Shown: positions 10,793 to 25,022, counted from the stretch's first letter. The stretch is 64,000 bases of DNA from Pterois miles (GCA_947000775.1 CAMQGK010000056.1:3437001-3501000), one strand, 5' to 3'. The notes: a model not told the origin generated them from the sequence alone. Program-made: numbers and translations.

Positions 10793-13700
10793 TCACAGGT
10801 TCGGTGCTAACCAGTTGAGGAACTTCATTGCACATTCAAATCCTAAGAAACAAGCCTGAAAAAAAAACAAAGAAAACTCTTTAGTTTGTGTATAATAGCG
10901 ACTAAATAACACATTTTTTAACATAACTTTGTTTTCTTTGACAAAATGCATAATTTTTAATATTTATTCTTAATAGCAGCAGTGCTAAATAAAGAATTAT
11001 TGTGCTCTTAGTTTGTATTTACACCTTTTTACACCACATTTATTTTAATCTACTCAAAAATCGTTCTGGTGGGAGAAGCAAAACTGACTTTGGTAATATG
11101 AGGTGTTAAAATGTGGCAGATGCTATTAGCACCCAGGTGTCGTAGCCAACAATACTATTTTCATCCGACTTGGGCAGGTAGATTTTTCCAAAACCTAACC
11201 AAGTAGTTTTGTTCCCTTAACCTAACCAAACTGCAACTGAAAATAATACTAATTTTAAAAAAACACATTAACTCAACTAAGTATAAAAACAGGCTTCTCA
11301 TGAGACTCGTATCCCGGTCTCCTGGGTCAAAATCTTGAGTTTGACCCAGTCATCTACCATAACCTACTCTCTGCTGGCACTTTGTTGCTCTTTATACTAC
11401 TACTACTATTATTATTACTACTACACCTTTCTGCTAGAAAGGGCTCTCCGTTACCCTTTGGCTTGCTAACTATTGTTAAATTAATTAGCATATTCAACTT
11501 GGCCAGGTGTAAATAGCCAAATAGCTGCTCTGTGACTATTCCTGCTTGGGTGCAAATAGACGCTCTGTTAAAATACACTGTGTGTTGAAGAAGAAGAAGA
11601 AGATCTACCTTTATTATTCCCACAATGGGGAAATTCAATTTACACTCTGTTTAACTCATACATGGTACATGCAGACCTGAAACACACATACATGCATTAA
11701 TGGAGAGATGTCAGAGTGAGGGGGCTGCTCCAGACAAGCGCCCTGAGCAGTTGGGGGTTTGGTGCCTTGCTCAGGGGCACCTCGGCAGTGCCCAAGAGGT
11801 AAACTGGCACCTCTCCAGCTACCAGTTCACACTCAGTTTTTGGTCCATGTCGGGACTTGAACCGGTGACCCTCCGGTTCCCAAGCCAACTCCCTACAGAC
11901 TGAGCTACTGCCGCTTGGTGAATTTATGTGTAGTTTGGCCTTTATCTCAAAACGCTGTCACTACAGTTTGGTGTAGTGATTGGACTCAATCTGATCAATA
12001 GCTTAGTGATACTGATATATGTCATTTTCTAGCATCTATCACATCCTGCTGGTACTACTGATGAGATTCTCACAGTGTGACATACAGTGTTTATGAGCAC
12101 ATCTCATTTATTATTGAACTTCTCAAACTGAAACTGCGTGGTGTCCAAATGCACCATCCTCTGAGCCCTTCACAGTGTCACTGTAACAGAGGAATAAGTG
12201 TCGTGTACTCACTGCGTTTGCAGGGAAAGCTCTGAGCATGACAGCATTGAAGCCTTTATACAGAGAGCCCACGCCCTCCTCTCGGATCAGCTCCCGCAGA
12301 ACGTCCCGGAAACCGTTGGGATATTTTCCTTCAGGAGCTGAGGGAGAGACGCATCAGAAATCTCACTCACAGACTCGTTTTTAAAGACAAACCTGCTTGT
12401 AAAAGACACTCAATAAATGTAAACAAAAAAAATGTTTTTTTTTTTTTCAGGCCGTAAGATACTCATTGCATATTTAGCCCGAACAAATGGTAAAATTACA
12501 AAAAAAACCTGTTTGGAAACGAGACTTGAGTACGTCGGCTGGAATTGCAACCGCCCAGTTAAAGATCCCTGCCATCCCCCCAGCAAACAGCACACTGGGA
12601 ATGCTGAGTTCATTATGGCTGCAGAGAGAAGAACACGTTCAACTACTCAAACATGGATTTTACAATACAACAGACAGTTGTAAACACTGCGAGGAAAGAC
12701 CAAATATTGACCTTTTTCCTGCCGGTGTGAGGAGGTTCTTCAACCACTCGTAGGACGTGAAGTACATCCCGCTTGCTGGAACATCTGAGTTACAAGACAA
12801 CAACAAAAAAAGTGACTTCAGCTGCACCATAAACTATGAAATATAGTTACTTGTAACTGATCAATAACTAAATGGATACATGTGAATGTTTCTGTGTAAA
12901 CATAGAAGACTTTGCTTCTTCTCACAGAATAGATGGTGGTTGGAGTCTAATCTAATCAGACAACCTAAATATACAGTATACTGTACAATGTATTGTTTTC
13001 AATACAAGAGCACACTGAGACACTGTGATAACAACCCTAAAGGAGGGTAGACAAAACAATAACAGTTCTTGAAAATGACCTTAAACAGAAAAAACATAAC
13101 CACAGTTATGAACATAAAAGAGAGAACCAGCTGATGCTATGGCTCAAGCAGTCATCAGCAGTTTTATACATTTTCAAAGCACCTGAGAAAAGTTACTGAG
13201 CTCCTAAAGTCCAAATCTACTGCAGCAGCACATCTAAACATGATTGAATATGTCAAGAAGAGGGTTTAAAATCATGACAACATGACAAAGACAAACTGCC
13301 TCAAGAAATAGGCTACTAGTTGAAGCTGGATGATGAAGATCACAATGATGTGTGGCACATAAATGAAACTGCATAATCCAGCGAGCAGTTAGCATTGTTT
13401 AACAATGCAGAGACTCACGATGGACGGTTAAATACAACAAGGATGAAAAACTGATGTAGCAGAACCACAAACTGGCTTTCTTATTCCGTGCTTTCTTCTT
13501 CCTTATCAAAACCTGGCTCCTACACTACCCATGATGCAACTCAACCACCATTTCTGTTGGAGATGAAGGTGTGTTGTGCTAGTAGTGAGTAATGTAGCCT
13601 TGATCCACTAGCCTCAAGCAGAAATAAGGATCGGGCTATAGTGGTCTGGTAAGCTCACTTATTTCTAACTTGTTTTTATGAGCGATTCCCTATTTCTGTG

Positions 13701-15845
13701 CACACACGGTCATGTGACATGATGGTTTCACACTATTTCACTGATCTGCAGGTAGTAGAAACGTGCCGAAAAATGCAACAATGCACCAGCAAATGCAGTG
13801 ATGTAAAATATACTGTAATAGTAACTTTGTTTTCAGGAAAATTTTCTGAATATTTTATCTAGCCATTGTAAATGTCAAACTTAACAGCAAGTTGTGACCT
13901 CTGGTCTCAGGCTTAGTGTGTATCAGAGTAAAGCAGCACCTCTCATGAGAGTCAAAGCGGTGCCTTTGTAGATCCCTCTGATCCCAGACTGTCTGTACAG
14001 CTGTTTGACACAGTCCATGGGTCCTGCATACTTCACATCTCCTGATGATGCCTGGATCTGCACACACAGAAACACACACACATTATTTTACACTCACTGT
14101 CATTTCATTTTGGCATGTAGAATCTACTGTTATTCAGTGCTGAGGACACAGTGATTAGATCCTGTATCTCTGTATAAACACATGACCTCTGACCTGTAGG
14201 AGGCATTTGATGCGCTCTCCAGGTGCCATGATGGCTGTGGTGAACACACCAGATAGCATTCCTGCAGCAAACAGCTGTGGATACCTGCAGGAGACAACAT
14301 ACTGACATATTATCACTCATAGAGCATTTAAACAGGTAAATGAACAGTGCGACTCCCGACGACAGAGTGATCACCTACGTCAGGATATCATCTGGGGTCC
14401 TCTGTTGTAGTTTCTTGCCCAGTCCAAATCCAAAGAAACAGACAGCAAACATGGGTGTGACTCCGATGATAGGGGCTGCCATACCTTTATAGAGGCCTTT
14501 CAGACCCTGTGAAAGAAGAAGATGATGAGGAAACATCAGCATGAAAGAAATTGTATGCAATATATCCCTGATATTAAGGCAGCATGATATTCTCACCTCT
14601 TTGGCTAAGGTCTTTTTAAGACAGTCAATGGTTCCAGCATACAGGAGGCTCTCTCCAGGTTTGGGTTTGGGCTGAGTCTGTAAACGCACCTGAGAGAGGA
14701 GAGAGGATGCACTTTGTAATGATTGTACTTCTGACAGTATTTGTTTGGCCCCCCGACAACAATCTGGGTTTCTCATGTGGCCCCCCCCCAGGAAAAATAA
14801 CTGCCCACCCCTGGGCTAAGAGATGGCAGAGGATCTGGTGTCGAAGGAGAAAGCAAACATGCCTATTTGGCAGTATTTCAGATTTAAACCCAGTGCTATA
14901 AGGGAACCGTAATGTTAATGAGGAATTCGCGGTGAAGAGGACAGAGCGGTCACAGCTGGTGTGCGTGGCGCCAGGTAGACATCTGTGGCCCCAGAGCTGG
15001 AGCTCAACAGGAGAGGCCAGACACACCGCCACCCGACGGTCAAAATCAGACTAAGCGCGCTACACATAGACCGTCATTTTTTCTTGTAAAATGTCCAGTG
15101 TAATCTGTAACACCGGTGTCATCACTGGTTTATTAACTGCTAGGAAAACTTCCTCACTGTCACATCCCTTGCAGGTATGATGTAAATGTAGGAAGAAAAG
15201 GCGGGACTTCAGTCATGGCGGTTCAGGAGCAGTGTGCCTGTAGGGGAGAGTAGCACCCTTTGGTGTGGACTTTGGGCTTTGTAACTTTGCAGACCTTTTC
15301 CATGTACAAAAAACTATATAACACGCAGAAGTGGGCAAAAAAATGCAGGTTTAAAGATTTGTTACCATAGTGTGAACTGACCAGAAAACTTCAGTGTAGC
15401 TAAGCTAATTAGCTAATTACTGCAGGTCTGATACAGTGATAACGGACGGTAACATTCCTGCATTCAGATGATCAGGAGGCCACAGCAGCAGCAGTGAGCT
15501 GAGTCAGAGTGAATGTGGGTCAGAGGTGCTTGTACTCTGTTACTCTGAGCTCTCCGCAGCAGCATTCATATTTACATGAGTGACTTACAGTGTGTTTCAT
15601 CCACACAGCTAAACTCTGCCATGTGTTTGTCTCTGGTCATTGGCTCTGCTTTCTGCAGTGTCATCGGATGCACTCGTGGTTGTTTGCTAATGTAATGTAA
15701 GATCATATTATAAGTGAGACACACGGAGTGCAATAATCACCTTAATGGTGTCGAGTGGATGTCCAGCGAAGACGAGGCAAACGCCTCCAAAGCCTCCGGC
15801 GAAGAAGTTCTTCATCGGACTGATCGGCTGCGGCTGTTTGGACAT
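10793..15845 (-). CDS. slc25a20: mitochondrial carnitine/acylcarnitine carrier
   Basis: Nine exons (minus strand): 15741-15845, 14597-14689, 14379-14506, 14194-14284, 13940-14057, 12712-12784, 12509-12618, 12213-12337, 10793-10855. They give 301 aa, the same length as human SLC25A20. The inner-membrane carrier exchanges acylcarnitines for free carnitine so that long-chain fatty acids can enter beta-oxidation. Three mitochondrial-carrier repeats are visible with signatures HPLDTIK (about 29-35), APGERIK (129-135) and IPADVLK (228-234). The GLYKGMAAPIIGVTPMFAV stretch is typical of this carrier. The start ATG is at 15845, with a good context after AAAA. It is co-oriented between prkar2a and nckipsd; human PRKAR2A and SLC25A20 are also neighbours. 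No break is seen. Confidence 0.97.
11396..11424. repeat. (CTA/TTA)n trinucleotide tract
   Basis: A short imperfect CTA/ATT run in the last intron of slc25a20. Confidence 0.7.
11587..11914 (-). mobile_element. tRNA-headed SINE, family A, full copy
   Basis: Read on the minus strand it begins GCGGCAGTAGCTCAGTCTGT (A box) and has GGTTCAAGTCC (B box) about 50 nt in. A body of about 180 nt follows, then a tail that reads CCCCATTGTGGGAATAATAAA and ends in a TTC repeat. A second copy at 21307-21650 matches over its whole length. It is in the last intron of slc25a20. Confidence 0.8.
14745..14813 (-). mobile_element. hAT terminal fragment
   Basis: The minus strand begins CAGGGGTGGGCAGTTATTTT and runs on through GGGGCCACATGAGAAACC, the usual start of a teleost hAT/Charlie-like element. 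Only the end is preserved. It sits just left of a BED-finger remnant, so both are probably from old hAT insertions in slc25a20 intron 1. Confidence 0.5.
14823..14912 (+). pseudogene. BED-zinc-finger transposase remnant
   Basis: The plus strand from ATG reads MAEDLVSKEKANMPIWQYFR and then stops at TAA soon after. The spaced W-QYF pattern resembles the start of the BED finger in hAT/ZBED-type transposases. Only about 29 residues remain, with no zinc ligands. The region lies in slc25a20 intron 1. Confidence 0.45.
15188..15335 (+). repeat. partial copy of the MITE found at 36806-37349
   Basis: GAAAAGGCGGGACTTCA, CTTTGGTGTGGACTTT and GCAGACCTTTT appear in the same order and spacing at 37090-37210. 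This copy lacks the TTAA ends, so it is a fragment in slc25a20 intron 1. Confidence 0.6.
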
Positions 15846-18591
15846 TTTTACTGAAAAACAGCAGACTGAATTAAACCGACACCGGAAATAAACTGAAACG
15901 CACAGAGAAATGAATAAAAAAGACAAGATATAACATGTTACCTGGTCGACGGTGTGTCGTTAAGGTGAGCTTGGGGGCTGCTCTGCTGTCACTCCTGACT
16001 GTTGGACCTTTCACCTACTTATCACCCGGACCGGTTTGACTGCGACACAGCTGTACTCTGGTACATCCCTGTTTGATGTCCGGGTGGAAATAAACAACTT
16101 GTGTTTGAAACTTAAATAACATATTAATTTATGTTATTTGGTTATTTCTGTATTTCAGTCCTCTTCATTATATATTAATTTTCTCTCTATGTTCAACTAT
16201 TTTATTAGGATGTCCTATAAGTTGTTTGATGATTTTTTGGGAGGTGTGACTGTTTTGAGCAGGAATCCTTGAATTGTTGAGCACTGAGTTTGTCACTGTA
16301 CTTATTTTCTGTGTGCTATAAATAAAGTTGCATATAAGAAAACTTGAATAAATAAATTAAGTTAACTGATAAAAATGAAAAATATACATGCATAAAGAAA
16401 ACTGTTTCATTTTGTTATTATATTATCTGTTTAATTATGTGCTGATGTAAATTTGAAATGTAAATTTATTCATGTTTATTTACATAATACAACTGTTTAA
16501 ACAAAAATGAATTCCATTTAACAATTATTACTATCTTATAGTTTTCATCTATTGGTGTTTATCTAGATAATGAAGAAGAAGAGGAAAAAAGGGATAATTA
16601 AAAATCTACATTATAGTTAACAATGCATTACTTACAGATGAAATGATACTAAAGAAAAATAAAATATACTGTATGAGCCCATTAAAGGATTAACTGTGTG
16701 AATCTATTACACTATACTGTATATTGAAACAAGAAATCATATCTGTTAGGCCTATTTATGTAGGTTGTGCAGATTGTGTACAGTATGTCTTTAAATTTCA
16801 CCTATAGTCAGTGCTCAGTTTAATGTATCTTAAATCTGATTTATTTTTTTGATGCATAATTTTAAGTATAACAATATGAATTAATATTTTTTTATTTAAT
16901 TTTGTTTTGACTTGCTGGACACACTCAGCTGCTTCTGTGCTGCCAACAGTCCCACTTAAAGGTCTCACTCTGGGTTGTTTTGATGTGTCCTGTTTGTAAC
17001 AGTATGACAACATGTTCACAAAATTAGATGAGTATTTTATGTTGTAAACTTTACCAAAATGTACAGTCACACGCTCAGCGAGAACCAGTCCAACCTCTTC
17101 CACTGTTAAAATATAGCTTTATTAGTTTTATTATAACACAGTCGCAGCACTTTAGCAGACAATGTTAATCATGGAAAGAAGAGACCCTCATCTCTCTCAC
17201 ACACACACTGTAAACAGACACACAAATAATCAATGAACGAACACTTGGACATTAACTAAAAACTGATATCACTGCTGGATTGCTTCTACCATCTCCAGAC
17301 GGGGTAGCCATGCCATGGACAAAAAAAGATATGTTAAAGTGTAAGATGGGAGAACATCAATCACTATATCATGGTGAAGAAACAAGGAAAGTAAAGGTAT
17401 GTGTTACAGTTACAGTATTTAAACCACAAGGAGATAAAAGAAATGCCCTGTATTTCCTCTCTGTTTGATTTTCAGTAGGAGCATCAGATAATAACTGGAA
17501 ATCAACAACACTGACTAATGTATTATCTTGGCTAATCACTGCAGAGCACTCTCAGTATGTTACAGCGATATTACAAGTTGCAATGTAAAGCCTTATTGCA
17601 GCACAGTTAGTTTGAATGTGAATGCAGCATACAGACATTATTCTGTGAAGAGTCAATGACTTCTGATGCTAGAGGAGCTTTGCATATGTAAGTACAGAGC
17701 AATCATCTTAAAGTGTTTGAAAAGCAGTAAAGAGACAAAAGTACCAGACTGAGAAAAAACTGCAGACAGAGCCACGAGTTACTCAGCTATAAGCTTAGTA
17801 ATGATAACACAAGTCTGTGTGCTTTTCTCTCACTAGAATAGTAAACTGGCTCAACTCGTTCTACTTGACTTGAATTCTAATTATAATGAATGACGGGGCG
17901 AATGAAAGAGGAAGTCAGTTTTTAAGAGTAGTATACTCTATTAAGGAAATAATGCTTGCAGTAACACACAGTAGTTTGGTCCTACTACAAGGGAAGCACA
18001 TAAACTATTCAGTTCAAACAATGGCACCTTTATCTGTAACATGACCTCAAGTCTGACTTATTCATTCAAAATCTTTGAACTTGTTCTAAAATCAATTTGG
18101 TTAAATATATTTTGGTTAGTCGTGTCTGCTGTTACTTTTAATTCATAATACTATGAGTACATACAGTTAGTTCTTGTATGATTTTTAAGGTAATTATTGC
18201 TAGGAAGTCACTGTGAAACAGCTCCACTGTTTGGCCTGTCTATTTTTAAACTCCAAGTATGACTAAACCTCACAGGTTTTTTTGTGCAGCTGTCTTGAAG
18301 AACACCAGAGGAAAAAAAAAACACTCCTTTTTCAAATAAAACCCATTTGAGAAGGGAGAAGCTGTGAGAAAAATAGAAAAATCTTTCTGAAATCAACATC
18401 ACATGCATGCTGCAGCCCCTGGACTACAAGTCCAGGTAAACATTGGCAAAATTGATTAGCTTCTTACAGCACAGGCTGGCACAGATTAGTGCAGGGTGTC
18501 CCATCAGTTCTTCTTTCAAGCTTTATTGTACCTCCCTGCAGTAGACAGGAGCAGACTACAGTGTGTGAGTGTGATACTGATATGGTTAGTC
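15846..18591. other. slc25a20/nckipsd intergenic
   Basis: This holds the slc25a20 promoter and 5' UTR at the left, a long AT-rich stretch (about 16100-17100) with no exon or repeat end that I recognise, and the 3' UTR of nckipsd at the right. Minus-strand AATAAA signals (TTTATT on plus) occur at 18522-18527, 65 nt after the nckipsd stop, and at 17118-17123. Confidence 0.5.
18522..18527 (-). terminator. candidate poly(A) signal of nckipsd
   Basis: AATAAA on the minus strand, 65 nt beyond the nckipsd stop. A second one at 17118-17123 would give a 3' UTR of about 1.5 kb. I cannot choose between them from sequence. Confidence 0.4.
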
Positions 18592-21500
18592 CTAGTTCTC
18601 GCAGATCTGTGGGAACTCCTTGTAGATCTGCTGTACAATTAGCTTATCCATCTGTTTCGCTGTAGCACTCCCCTCATCCTCTCCTGGATCTTCCTCCTCC
18701 CTGAGAATCCTCTGCAGCACCCCCTGCAGGTCAGACAGGCGGTGCTGGTGCTCGAGGTAGTCCGTCGAGCGGATTATGGAGTGCATGAGGGAGAGATACT
18801 CCATCCTCAGCTTCAGATGGAGGGCAAGAGAAGAGAATATAATCAGACATGGCTGACATATCTGACATAACTATTCCTTTAAAAGCTGAGACCAATCAGT
18901 AGCTATGCAGTGTGTCCAGGTCTCACCTTGTCTCCAGGTGAAAGGTCAGATATTTGTCGAACGGCAATGTCGATCATCACCATCATATCGGTGCGGTAGA
19001 AGATGTCGGCGGTCTCTTGGTTGGCAAAAACATCCTGCAGAAACTTGAGCACTGAGTGCGGTGCAGGCGGGGTGTGTTTGAACATACACACAGGGTCGTC
19101 TGGAGAGGAGGGGGGGACAAATAGTGAGTGATGACTTCAGTAGACAGAAGGCATGGATGTAAAATGAGAAATATAATGGTGATATTTTACCGCCTCTGTT
19201 CAGAAGTAACAGCACTTTCTCTGACAGGATCTTGACATTTTTCTTCTTCAGCTCCTGCATGATCACGTTGCTGTCGGGAGCTGAGTGACACAGACAACAC
19301 ACAAGGAAATATGTACAGTAAAACAATAAAAGCTCTTTTGTAGCTAAGCTGAGCCAGGAAACAGAAAAATAACACCATGCATTACTGCTCCTATAGGCCT
19401 GTTTTAGGCAGACATTTTGATTTATCCAAGCAGGAAAAGCACAGGTATTACTAATAAATATTAATGATGGTTCTCCTGCATTTAAGTCTCCCTGTGTAAG
19501 ACATGCTGAAATCACTCATTTAACTATTCCCTACTCACTATCCAGGGAGGTCTACTTAGAGGACTCTATAGTGAGCTCATTGACAAAATGAAAAAATACT
19601 TTTGGACACCACTTATTATAATTGAAAACACTTATTATACTTATTATAATTACATCATTGTTTTCCCACAGTGAAAATATACCAGATCACCGTCGGCTGG
19701 TACATAATCCATAATGAATACTGACATGTGTATTTGTGATAAATACATATGTAAGTTATTTTGTTGAGTTGTCTCTTAGCAAAATGAGTGACTTTAAGTT
19801 CCCCCTGATGAGCAGTGATGCCTGTCTTGGGCTTTTATTGTGAAAGGTAAGAATGGCCATTGTCAATGTGTGGGCAATAAGCATTGTTTTTCCCAAATTA
19901 ATAAATACAAAGTACTGTATGGCCATTTGCGTTGTGATGCGCTGCTCTGCTCACATTAAATACATTATTTTTGCACAGCAACTCAAGATTTGCTGTGCAA
20001 AGCTCTCTCTCCTCTCGTCCATCTGCCATTTTTCTTCATTGCAATGTATGATGGTATATTATGCCTGGTTAGCGACTACTGATGCCTTCAAATGGGGTCG
20101 TGTTTACGATTTGGGCCCATATGAATGTCATATTCACAACCTTGTAACAAGTTTCCGTAAGCTCCGAGTTCATGACTTGTGCTGTGTTTGTTGATGTTTT
20201 GTAAAATGGTGGAGCCCATGAAAGTTAACTGTTCAGTGCATAAGAAGTTAATATATTGCAATTTTAGTAATATATTGTTTTTCTTTGTAATTTTCTAATA
20301 TGTCTGAGGAAAATGTTGATAATCTCAATAACCTTGTCTTTCTCCTCTGTTGTTATGTCTTTGCATTTCTTGCATTATGGTACCCATTTGCTAGCTTGCT
20401 AAATTGTTAGCCTCTGTGGCTTCTAGCCAGCGACAACAACATTAACATTGCTGTTGCTTAGCAGCGGCGTTCTTCACAACTTAACCACTTGAACGAACCC
20501 ATGTAATGTTCACAACTTCCTATCTCGCAAGTTCACGAGTTCCATTTGTAGGCATCATATTGTTGTACACTGCTTTTTACTAGGCATTGTTGGATAGTTT
20601 AAGTCAAAAAGTACAAAATGGTGAACTCACTATATAATCCACTGTACAGTATAGTGAGTGACTTGGGACACAGGCCCAGGGTGCACCGGCACCTTGACAT
20701 TGGTAAAACATACATTTCCTGCTATGAGAAGTCAAAATATCTGCTGTGAAATGGGTCCATGGCAGTTGGTCTCACCTGTGTGGTGCAGGTTGAAGGCCAG
20801 CAGGACGTTCAGGAAGATGTCAGGCAGCTGCTCTGTGGGATCAGAGGGAAGCCCGTCTTCCACCACACCCAGCAGAAACTGGACGAAGTCAGCATTCAAG
20901 TGTTCTGAAAGCAGGGAGGGTCAAGATTAGGTCTTAAAGCCTCTGAACACCCACACAGGTGTTTTCAGTTATCCTGGCTGATTAGACCTCTGCCCAGGTT
21001 AAAGGTAGGTTGGAGCTTTGATGGCAATTTATTAGGTAACAAATATAACAGGAGACTCAGGAAGGTGTCACTCAGTTAGTGTATACACGCCCACACAGTC
21101 CTGAGAAGACGTCTAATAAGCCAGTTTAACTGAAAACACTTGTGTGGGTGTATGTAGGCTTTAACTAAAGAACACATTAAAATACGCATGTCAGGAAAAC
21201 CTTTTATAATCTGTCAGATAAAGTGAGGAATGTAGTGTCATGAAGCTGAACATAAAGTCGTTTTTGACTGTTTTGGAAGCATTGTACCTCAGTGATGCTC
21301 TGTCTTTGATGATGATGATGATGATGATAGTCCTTTATTAGTCCCACGAGGGGAAATTCAATTTCAATTCAATTTTTTCACTCTGTTGTTAACTTATACA
21401 CGGTACATGCAGACCCGAACACACACATGCACAAACATGCAACAATGGAGAGATGTCAGAGTGAGGGGGCTGCTCCTGACAAGCGCCCCGAGCAGTTGGG

Positions 21501-24500
21501 GGTTTGGTGCCTTGCTCAGGGGCACCTCGGCAGTGCCCCAAGAGGTAAACTGGCACCTCTCCAGCTACCAGTTCACACAGTTTTTGGTCCATGTCGGGAC
21601 TTGAACCGGCGGTTCCCAAGCCAACTCCCTACAGACTGAGCTACTGCCGCCCTGTAAATAATGTTATATGTAGAGGTACAACATAATGTTATACGCCACT
21701 GAAAACATACCGTAGTGATGATATGGCACCTGTTCCCCCATTGAGAAGATCATAGTAAGAACCAAAGCTGTGTAACACATCTTCTGATGCTCTGAGGAAA
21801 GAAAAACAGTTAATGTTATGCTCGAGGAGCACTACAGATGAACAGCAGGCAGTGAAAAGTAAATGTGTTCACCTTGTGTGTCAGTCTGTAGGTCCCTGGC
21901 CAGCTCCATGGGGAGGATGGAGTTGAGGAGGGTGGAGATGAGAGAAGCGTCCAGGCTGCACATCGCCCCGAACACTTTGAGCAGCAGCAGCCGCAGAGAC
22001 ACACGATGCTCCTGCAGGGTCACATGACACACTGAACATCACCAACAGGCTGACTAACTCTGCAACGCCACAACTTACTGTGTAAAGATGATGATGATAA
22101 TGAAGGATAAACATTAAGAGGAAACTAGACAACAGTTTATTTACAGGACTATTTGCCCTAATCCACGTTTTTATTGAATGAAGTTAAAAATAAAAAGCTT
22201 TGTTATCAGAATTCCTCACCATCTGGTAATATGAAACCAGAGACAGCACATTCTCATAGTGGTTGGTCTTGCACATCCTCTTACACACCTCTGGATCTGC
22301 ATCGGTCTGAAAAAGAAACAGCGATGATGAAATAACATCACAACTATGTAACTTCCTAATCTGTTCGACAGTCTCTGGTCCCCGGACACAGCAGAGGATT
22401 ACGGAGACCATTAATAACTCATCTGGACATCCCTGAGGTTCGGGACAACTTGCCAACAAAGAACATTTGGCAGCCTGAAGCGTTTACAGATTCAGTCTTT
22501 AACCACACGGTTGGATTTGTAAAGTTGTCTGAGCCGGTCTGATCCCATCAAACATGTCTGGTATTTACAGCACAGCAGCTGGACGGGTCCTGTGGTCACA
22601 TCACAGATGCATCCCGAGAGAAAACTTTTCATATTCATTATAATGAGGATTAAACTCTAGTCCTATAATGCGTGTTGAATTAGTGACTTAACATTTTTTC
22701 CAGCTCTCACTGAAAACTGTCTCACCTGCATTTAAACAGGTTACTGTGCATATCAACACACAGCGACTCATGTTGGATTGTTACACGCTCCCTTTCTCCT
22801 CCCTGCTCCTCTCTCTCAGGTGATCCTGATCTATGATCAATGGGTGGCCCTGCCCCCTCATCGATGGGAGGCTTGAGGAAAAGGATCTCTACTCCTCCAG
22901 ACCAAACAGTCTTCTGCCTGTCAGGTAGTTTTCTGTTGCCTCTTGTTTTCTGTTCATTTCTTTTGAGATTATAGTTCAGTGTTTATGGTTGAGTTTATTC
23001 ACTGTCCTCAATAGTTTAGGTTAGTTTAGTTTTCTGGGTCCTCTGACCCCTGGTGTGGCTGGCCCAGACTTCTTCCATCTTTTGTTCTTTTGGGCCAGGC
23101 CTCCAAACTCTCTTACTTTTTGTTATTTATGATTTTATGTTATTCCTGTTTTGTAAAGTGTATTTAATGTTCTTGTGTAATTATCCTGCTTGTCTGATAT
23201 TTAATGTGTATGTAATATGTTATTGCATGGCTCTTTGCAATCAGTATATTTGAAAAGTGCTATATAAATAAGTCATAACTTATTTATGACTGACAGACAT
23301 AAATATTCCATGTGTGACAGTCAGTCAGGACTTCAGTCACATCTTCTAACACAGACTGTTATAAACATGAATATTAACAGGAGGTCAGAGGTCACCGGCT
23401 CAGTGCATCATACCAGTATTTTCAGCAGCTCCTCGAGGTAGCACGCGATGAGTGCGTGGTCTTCATGAAGTGCCCAGCTACGCTGCTGAGAGTCGTCCCG
23501 GTGACGGGCGAGGTCGCTGAAGATCACCTCCAGCCTCTGTTCATCGTGACAAACCTGACCCTGCGGCAGCGCTGCACTCAAGTCCTGCAGAGACAGCAAA
23601 CACTGTGACACACCTACTTCTGATACAACTTGAAATACCAGAACAAAAGGAACGTTTTCTACTCTCTGACATCTGCTCGTTTTATCATAAATAGTGATGT
23701 CATCTGTTGATTACATAAAAATATTGATTACAGCTGATAACACCGGAGTTTTTAAAAGTTTGTGTCAATCATACTGGATGCATCTCTGCTCTGCCTGCAT
23801 GCAGGCAACACAGTTGGAGATATCAACCTGTCAGAGGAGGCTATTCTGTCTTATTCATTTTTTAAAATTAAAAAACAACATACGTAGGCAGGAAAGTTAT
23901 CTGAGCTACAACCCTCAGTATGGTCTTGTTTAATTCTATTTGTATTATCAGTGTTTATTTAACCTCCAATTCAGTGTTAAATCACACAGCACAGAGCTCT
24001 AACAGACCAACGAGTGTTTCCGGCTTTATAATAGGATGAGCGGGGTCAGCGTGTGCACACGTGTCACCATGTAAATACAGGATGAAGCCAAAAGCTTCCA
24101 GCATTTGCTGTTTGAGGTTACATGACACATTATCCACTATTAACCACCTTACACCCACAGGAAGAAACAGAAATGTCTGCCAGGAAAGATTCAGTAGTTC
24201 ATTTCAAGGTTGGTCAAGCTAGCATTTAAAAACAGGAAGTGAGTGAGTGATACTGTGAGCGCTGCCCCCCCCCCCCCCTCCACGTCTCAAAACGACTCTG
24301 AGAAATGTCAGCTAAATGCAGACTGAGCTGTAACTCTAAACGCCACCGGTGCTGGTGGCGCTCCACGATGCTGGATGAAAACAAATCTGACCTTGCTCTC
24401 CACCAATGAGAGGAGAACCTGCTCCAGATCAGAGGAGGCTTGAGGTAAGGCCGTCTGCAGGTGGCCGACCACCACGCCGACAGCGACCCGCGACAGCTCG

Positions 24501-24939
24501 TAACTCAGGCCTGTGTTCTTCCGCACCAGCTCGATCAGTTCGGCCCCGATGGTCATGGGAACTGGCTCAGAGGTAGTGGGGCTGCCAGGAGGGCTTTCGG
24601 CGATAGATGGGGGGGCGACGGGCCATTCATTTTCTGGCTGCTCCCCCTCCACGGCGGGCTGCGAAGGAGGAGGGGTGAGCCGGGGAGGCTGTGGAGCAGG
24701 GCTCTTCTTTGCAGGAGCTGGCTGAGGAGGGGAGTCAGAGGGAGGCACGTCTAGAGGCGGTGCAGTGGGCTTCATACGGGACGGCACGGGAGGAGGGGGG
24801 TGCTGGACACACTTGGCAAGCTGACATCAGAGGAGACCAGTGAGTGGGAGGAGCCAGACTCTAAGGAGGGGGTGCTGATCGAGAGGGAGGGGGCCGGGGA
24901 CGGAGGGAGAGAGGACCCTCTGGAGGGGACCTCCGGCTC

Positions 24940-25022
<83 letters not shown>

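Noticed and set aside
11860..11914. Possible tRNA gene (A and B boxes)
   Set aside because: The same tRNA-like head is joined to a SINE body and recurs at 21650 and 57668; the cloverleaf is degenerate.
19853..20194. 113-codon frame in nckipsd intron 10
   Set aside because: It lies inside a TIR element and has no transposase motif that I can recognise, so I do not call it a gene.
24461..24754. Open frames of 70-97 codons on the plus strand
   Set aside because: They are the antisense shadow of the GC-rich nckipsd exon 5.
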